Source: Ignavibacteriales bacterium
Lineage (GTDB): Bacteria; Bacteroidota; Ignavibacteria; Ignavibacteriales; Melioribacteraceae
NCBI GenBank assembly: GCA_020059785.1
Contig: JAGVBL010000024.1
Span: 1-8,830 of the forward strand
Direction: 5' to 3'
Length of the DNA: 8,830 nucleotides
The position numbers and the translations under genes were made by a program. The notes under the pieces are model-generated. The model was not told the origin of the DNA and searched no databases. It worked only from the letters and a program-made list of their open reading frames with translations. Below, piece by piece: positions 7,346 to 8,830 of the stretch. The first letter of the stretch is position 1; every line of letters starts with the position of its first letter.

Positions 7346-8632
7346 ATGAATAAGAAACAGAAACGTTCTTTACTCTTATTCGTTCCTTTTCTCGCAACAT
7401 TATTACTCCTGGTATTAGCAGGATGCGAAAGTTCGAGAGTTGGTCCGGAATTACCAAGACCAAATCCTCCGGCACCGGCTGCTCAACCAATTATCCTTGC
7501 ATCAATTGTTAGAGATAATTCTAATCTAACTGCGATTGCTGGAGCGACAATTAAAATTTTGAGAGCAGATAACACAATTGTAACAACTCTACTTACGGAC
7601 AATAGTGGAAAGTATTCTTATGATGTATCCAATATTACGGAAACATCTCTATCCGTTAGTGCATCAAAAAATGGCTACGGAATTGGAACCAAAACCGCTG
7701 AAATAAAAAAATCATTAAACATCGCTTTTGTGGATGATATTTTATTAACAAAACTTACCGTCTCGACAGCTGCTATTACTCCTGCTGCAGGTGGTTCAGC
7801 CACTAACACTAATCCGCAAACTATATCAACATCACCGTTAACAGTTACAATTCCGCCCGGTGCTGTTTCTCAGAACTTTACACTTTCTATATCTTCTGTT
7901 CCCGCTGCTCAAGTTCCAAGACCACAATCAGCAAATCAAGCAATTCAAACTGCTGCTCAATTCGGTCCATCGGGAACTATGTTTACAATTCCTGTTACAG
8001 TGAAGATGCCTTTACCAAATAAACAAGCTGTTGGTAAAACATTCCCTTTATTTAAACTGAATGAAACAAATAATACATGGACTAATACAGGTATAACAGC
8101 AACAGTTGATGCAACGGGAACAAATATTACTGCACAACTTTCAAGTTTTTCAACTTATGCAACAGCAGATGATATCTCCATAACAACAACGACTGGAACA
8201 CCTACAACCCAGGATATTGAAAATGTAACGTTATCATCCGGTACAACTACAAAATCGTATAGCCAAACAAACAGTAGTTCAGTAACTGTAACAGGAACAG
8301 TTAGTAATCAATGGATTCTTGATGTAGTAAATACAGCAACAAGAAATAAAAACTTAGGTACAACTACAAAGCAAATCCAGTTTAACTTTCCGGCAATTCC
8401 AAGCGAATATATCCGTAATGGTGTCCAATACAATCCGGCAAAACCGAATGAAGCCGGAAACTGGACATACCGCTGGGTAGTTACAAGAACAACACAAACA
8501 ACAACTTCAACAGCTAATGGCGGTGTTGCACCAAATAATTATTCTGCTACAGTAACAATTGTTGAACAGACAATTAATATTGATGCTGCAAGATCCGGCT
8601 GGGTTTGGGTAAAACACGATCAGGGCGGATAA
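7346..8632 (+). CDS. Surface or periplasmic lipoprotein with carboxypeptidase-regulatory-like and ZU5-like domains
   Basis: 428-residue predicted lipoprotein. A type II signal sequence ends in the lipobox LAGC, with the lipidated cysteine at 27, followed by ESSRVGPELP and a Pro/Ala-rich linker. Residues about 49-135 look like a carboxypeptidase-regulatory-type beta-sandwich (AIAGATIKILRADN, TDNSGKYSYDVS). Residues about 140-275 resemble a ZU5-type domain: TVTIPPGAV near 166-174, PSGTMFTIPVTVKMPLP near 208-224 and LSSFSTYATA near 265-274. The remainder, about 280-428, is Thr/Ser/Asn-rich with beta character and ends in a compact tail, SGWVWVKHDQGG. No catalytic motif is seen, so a structural, binding or adhesive role is likely. 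It forms an operon with the YjbH-like gene and is closed by a terminator. I do not recognise a named family for the full protein. Confidence 0.75.
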   Translation: MNKKQKRSLLLFVPFLATLLLLVLAGCESSRVGPELPRPNPPAPAAQPIILASIVRDNSNLTAIAGATIKILRADNTIVTTLLTDNSGKYSYDVSNITETSLSVSASKNGYGIGTKTAEIKKSLNIAFVDDILLTKLTVSTAAITPAAGGSATNTNPQTISTSPLTVTIPPGAVSQNFTLSISSVPAAQVPRPQSANQAIQTAAQFGPSGTMFTIPVTVKMPLPNKQAVGKTFPLFKLNETNNTWTNTGITATVDATGTNITAQLSSFSTYATADDISITTTTGTPTTQDIENVTLSSGTTTKSYSQTNSSSVTVTGTVSNQWILDVVNTATRNKNLGTTTKQIQFNFPAIPSEYIRNGVQYNPAKPNEAGNWTYRWVVTRTTQTTTSTANGGVAPNNYSATVTIVEQTINIDAARSGWVWVKHDQGG

Positions 8633-8650
8633 AAAGAGTTTAAAAAAATA

Positions 8651-8683
8651 GGGAGTTCGTTTAAGGGGACTCCCGTTTTTTTT
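8651..8683 (+). terminator. Intrinsic terminator of the YjbH-like/lipoprotein operon
   Basis: GGGAGT (8651-8656) pairs with ACTCCC (8669-8674). The stem extends inward by a T-G and a C-G pair to leave the loop GTTTAAGG. Eight T residues follow at 8676-8683. It begins 18 bp after the lipoprotein stop codon. Confidence 0.85.
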
Positions 8684-8700
8684 ATGATATATATTTTAAA

Positions 8701-8775
8701 ATGTTGGGGTAGGGAGATTCTCCCATAGGTCCAAAGGATCCCTTCGGAAGATGCCTTCGGCAGAACTCCCGACAT
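8701..8775. repeat. 75-bp multi-hairpin element resembling an interrupted tRNA T-arm
   Basis: The ends ATGTTGGGG (8701-8709) and TCCCGACAT (8767-8775) pair over 9 positions with two G-T pairs. Inside are GGGAG-ATT-CTCCC (8712-8724) and four CCNNNGG mini-hairpins at 8723-8729, 8731-8737, 8741-8747 and 8754-8760. Read on the minus strand, GTCGGGAGTTC (8773-8763) and GAATCTCCCTACCCCAAC (8720-8703) would join into a canonical tRNA T-arm (GGGAG, TTCGAAT, CTCCC) plus a 7-nt acceptor strand and discriminator A. A 42-nt insert (8721-8762) separates the two pieces. No tRNA D-arm or anticodon arm is seen nearby, so this is not a functional tRNA. It is probably a member of a dispersed intergenic repeat family. 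Confidence 0.65.
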
Positions 8776-8812
8776 GAATGAAAATAATAAAGAAGTTTTT
8801 TGAAAATATTAA

Positions 8813-8830
8813 GTCGGGGTGGGGAGATTC
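8813..8830. repeat. Second, truncated copy of the element edge, or 3' end of a minus-strand tRNA-Pro
   Basis: GTCGGGGTGGGGAGATTC differs from 8703-8720 at only 2 of 18 positions and runs into the window end. On the minus strand it reads GAATCTCCCCACCCCGAC. That would also fit the T-arm half, the acceptor strand CACCCCG and discriminator A of a bacterial proline tRNA without encoded CCA. The deciding base is the one after 8830: T continues the repeat, G continues a tRNA T-loop. The close copy at 8701 makes a repeat somewhat more likely. Confidence 0.5.

Noticed and set aside
8701..8775. Complete tRNA gene or small coding gene
   Set aside because: There is no D-arm or anticodon arm, and the T-arm is interrupted. 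All three minus-strand frames are open across the element, but this follows from its composition, and no ribosome site is present.

Overview
This window looks like a chromosomal stretch from a low-GC Gram-negative bacterium of the Bacteroidota/Chlorobiota side, most plausibly a member of Ignavibacteria or a relative. The grounds are the AT-rich intergenic DNA, an Oar-like TonB-dependent receptor with an N-terminal carboxypeptidase-regulatory domain, a YjbH-like barrel protein, a lipoprotein with tandem beta-sandwich domains, TAnnTTTG-type promoter candidates, and intergenic repeats of a kind I associate with that group. The assignment is inference; no marker gene is present.

Layout. Positions 1-329 are non-coding and carry a long imperfect palindrome built from 9-10 bp TGCG-containing units (43-137). 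A secreted nucleotide pyrophosphatase/phosphodiesterase-type enzyme lies on the minus strand (330-1538). A 372-bp divergent intergenic region follows, with promoter candidates and a two-tier hairpin. The 1094-residue outer-membrane TonB-dependent receptor (1911-5195, plus strand) ends at a strong, apparently bidirectional terminator. It converges on a yajQ-family gene (5393-5890, minus strand), and a second hairpin repeat sits between the two. Divergent from yajQ is a two-gene operon: a YjbH-like outer-membrane protein (6105-7337) and, 8 bp later, a lipoprotein with carboxypeptidase-regulatory-like and ZU5-like domains (7346-8632). A clear terminator closes this operon.

The last 130 bases hold the most unusual structure. 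A 75-bp element (8701-8775), read on the minus strand, looks like the T-arm and 3' acceptor strand of a tRNA with a 42-nt insert between T-loop positions 56 and 57. The insert consists mainly of four CCNNNGG mini-hairpins. A second copy of its left edge begins at 8813 and is cut by the window end; it is either another repeat copy or the 3' end of a real tRNA gene.

Functionally the window is mostly envelope biology: a periplasmic or secreted phosphodiesterase, an outer-membrane receptor, and an outer-membrane barrel plus lipoprotein pair. The exception is YajQ, a cytoplasmic nucleotide-binding protein. No complete new system such as defence, secretion or biosynthesis is evident. The observations most worth following are the tRNA-like interrupted repeat and the YjbH-like/lipoprotein pair.
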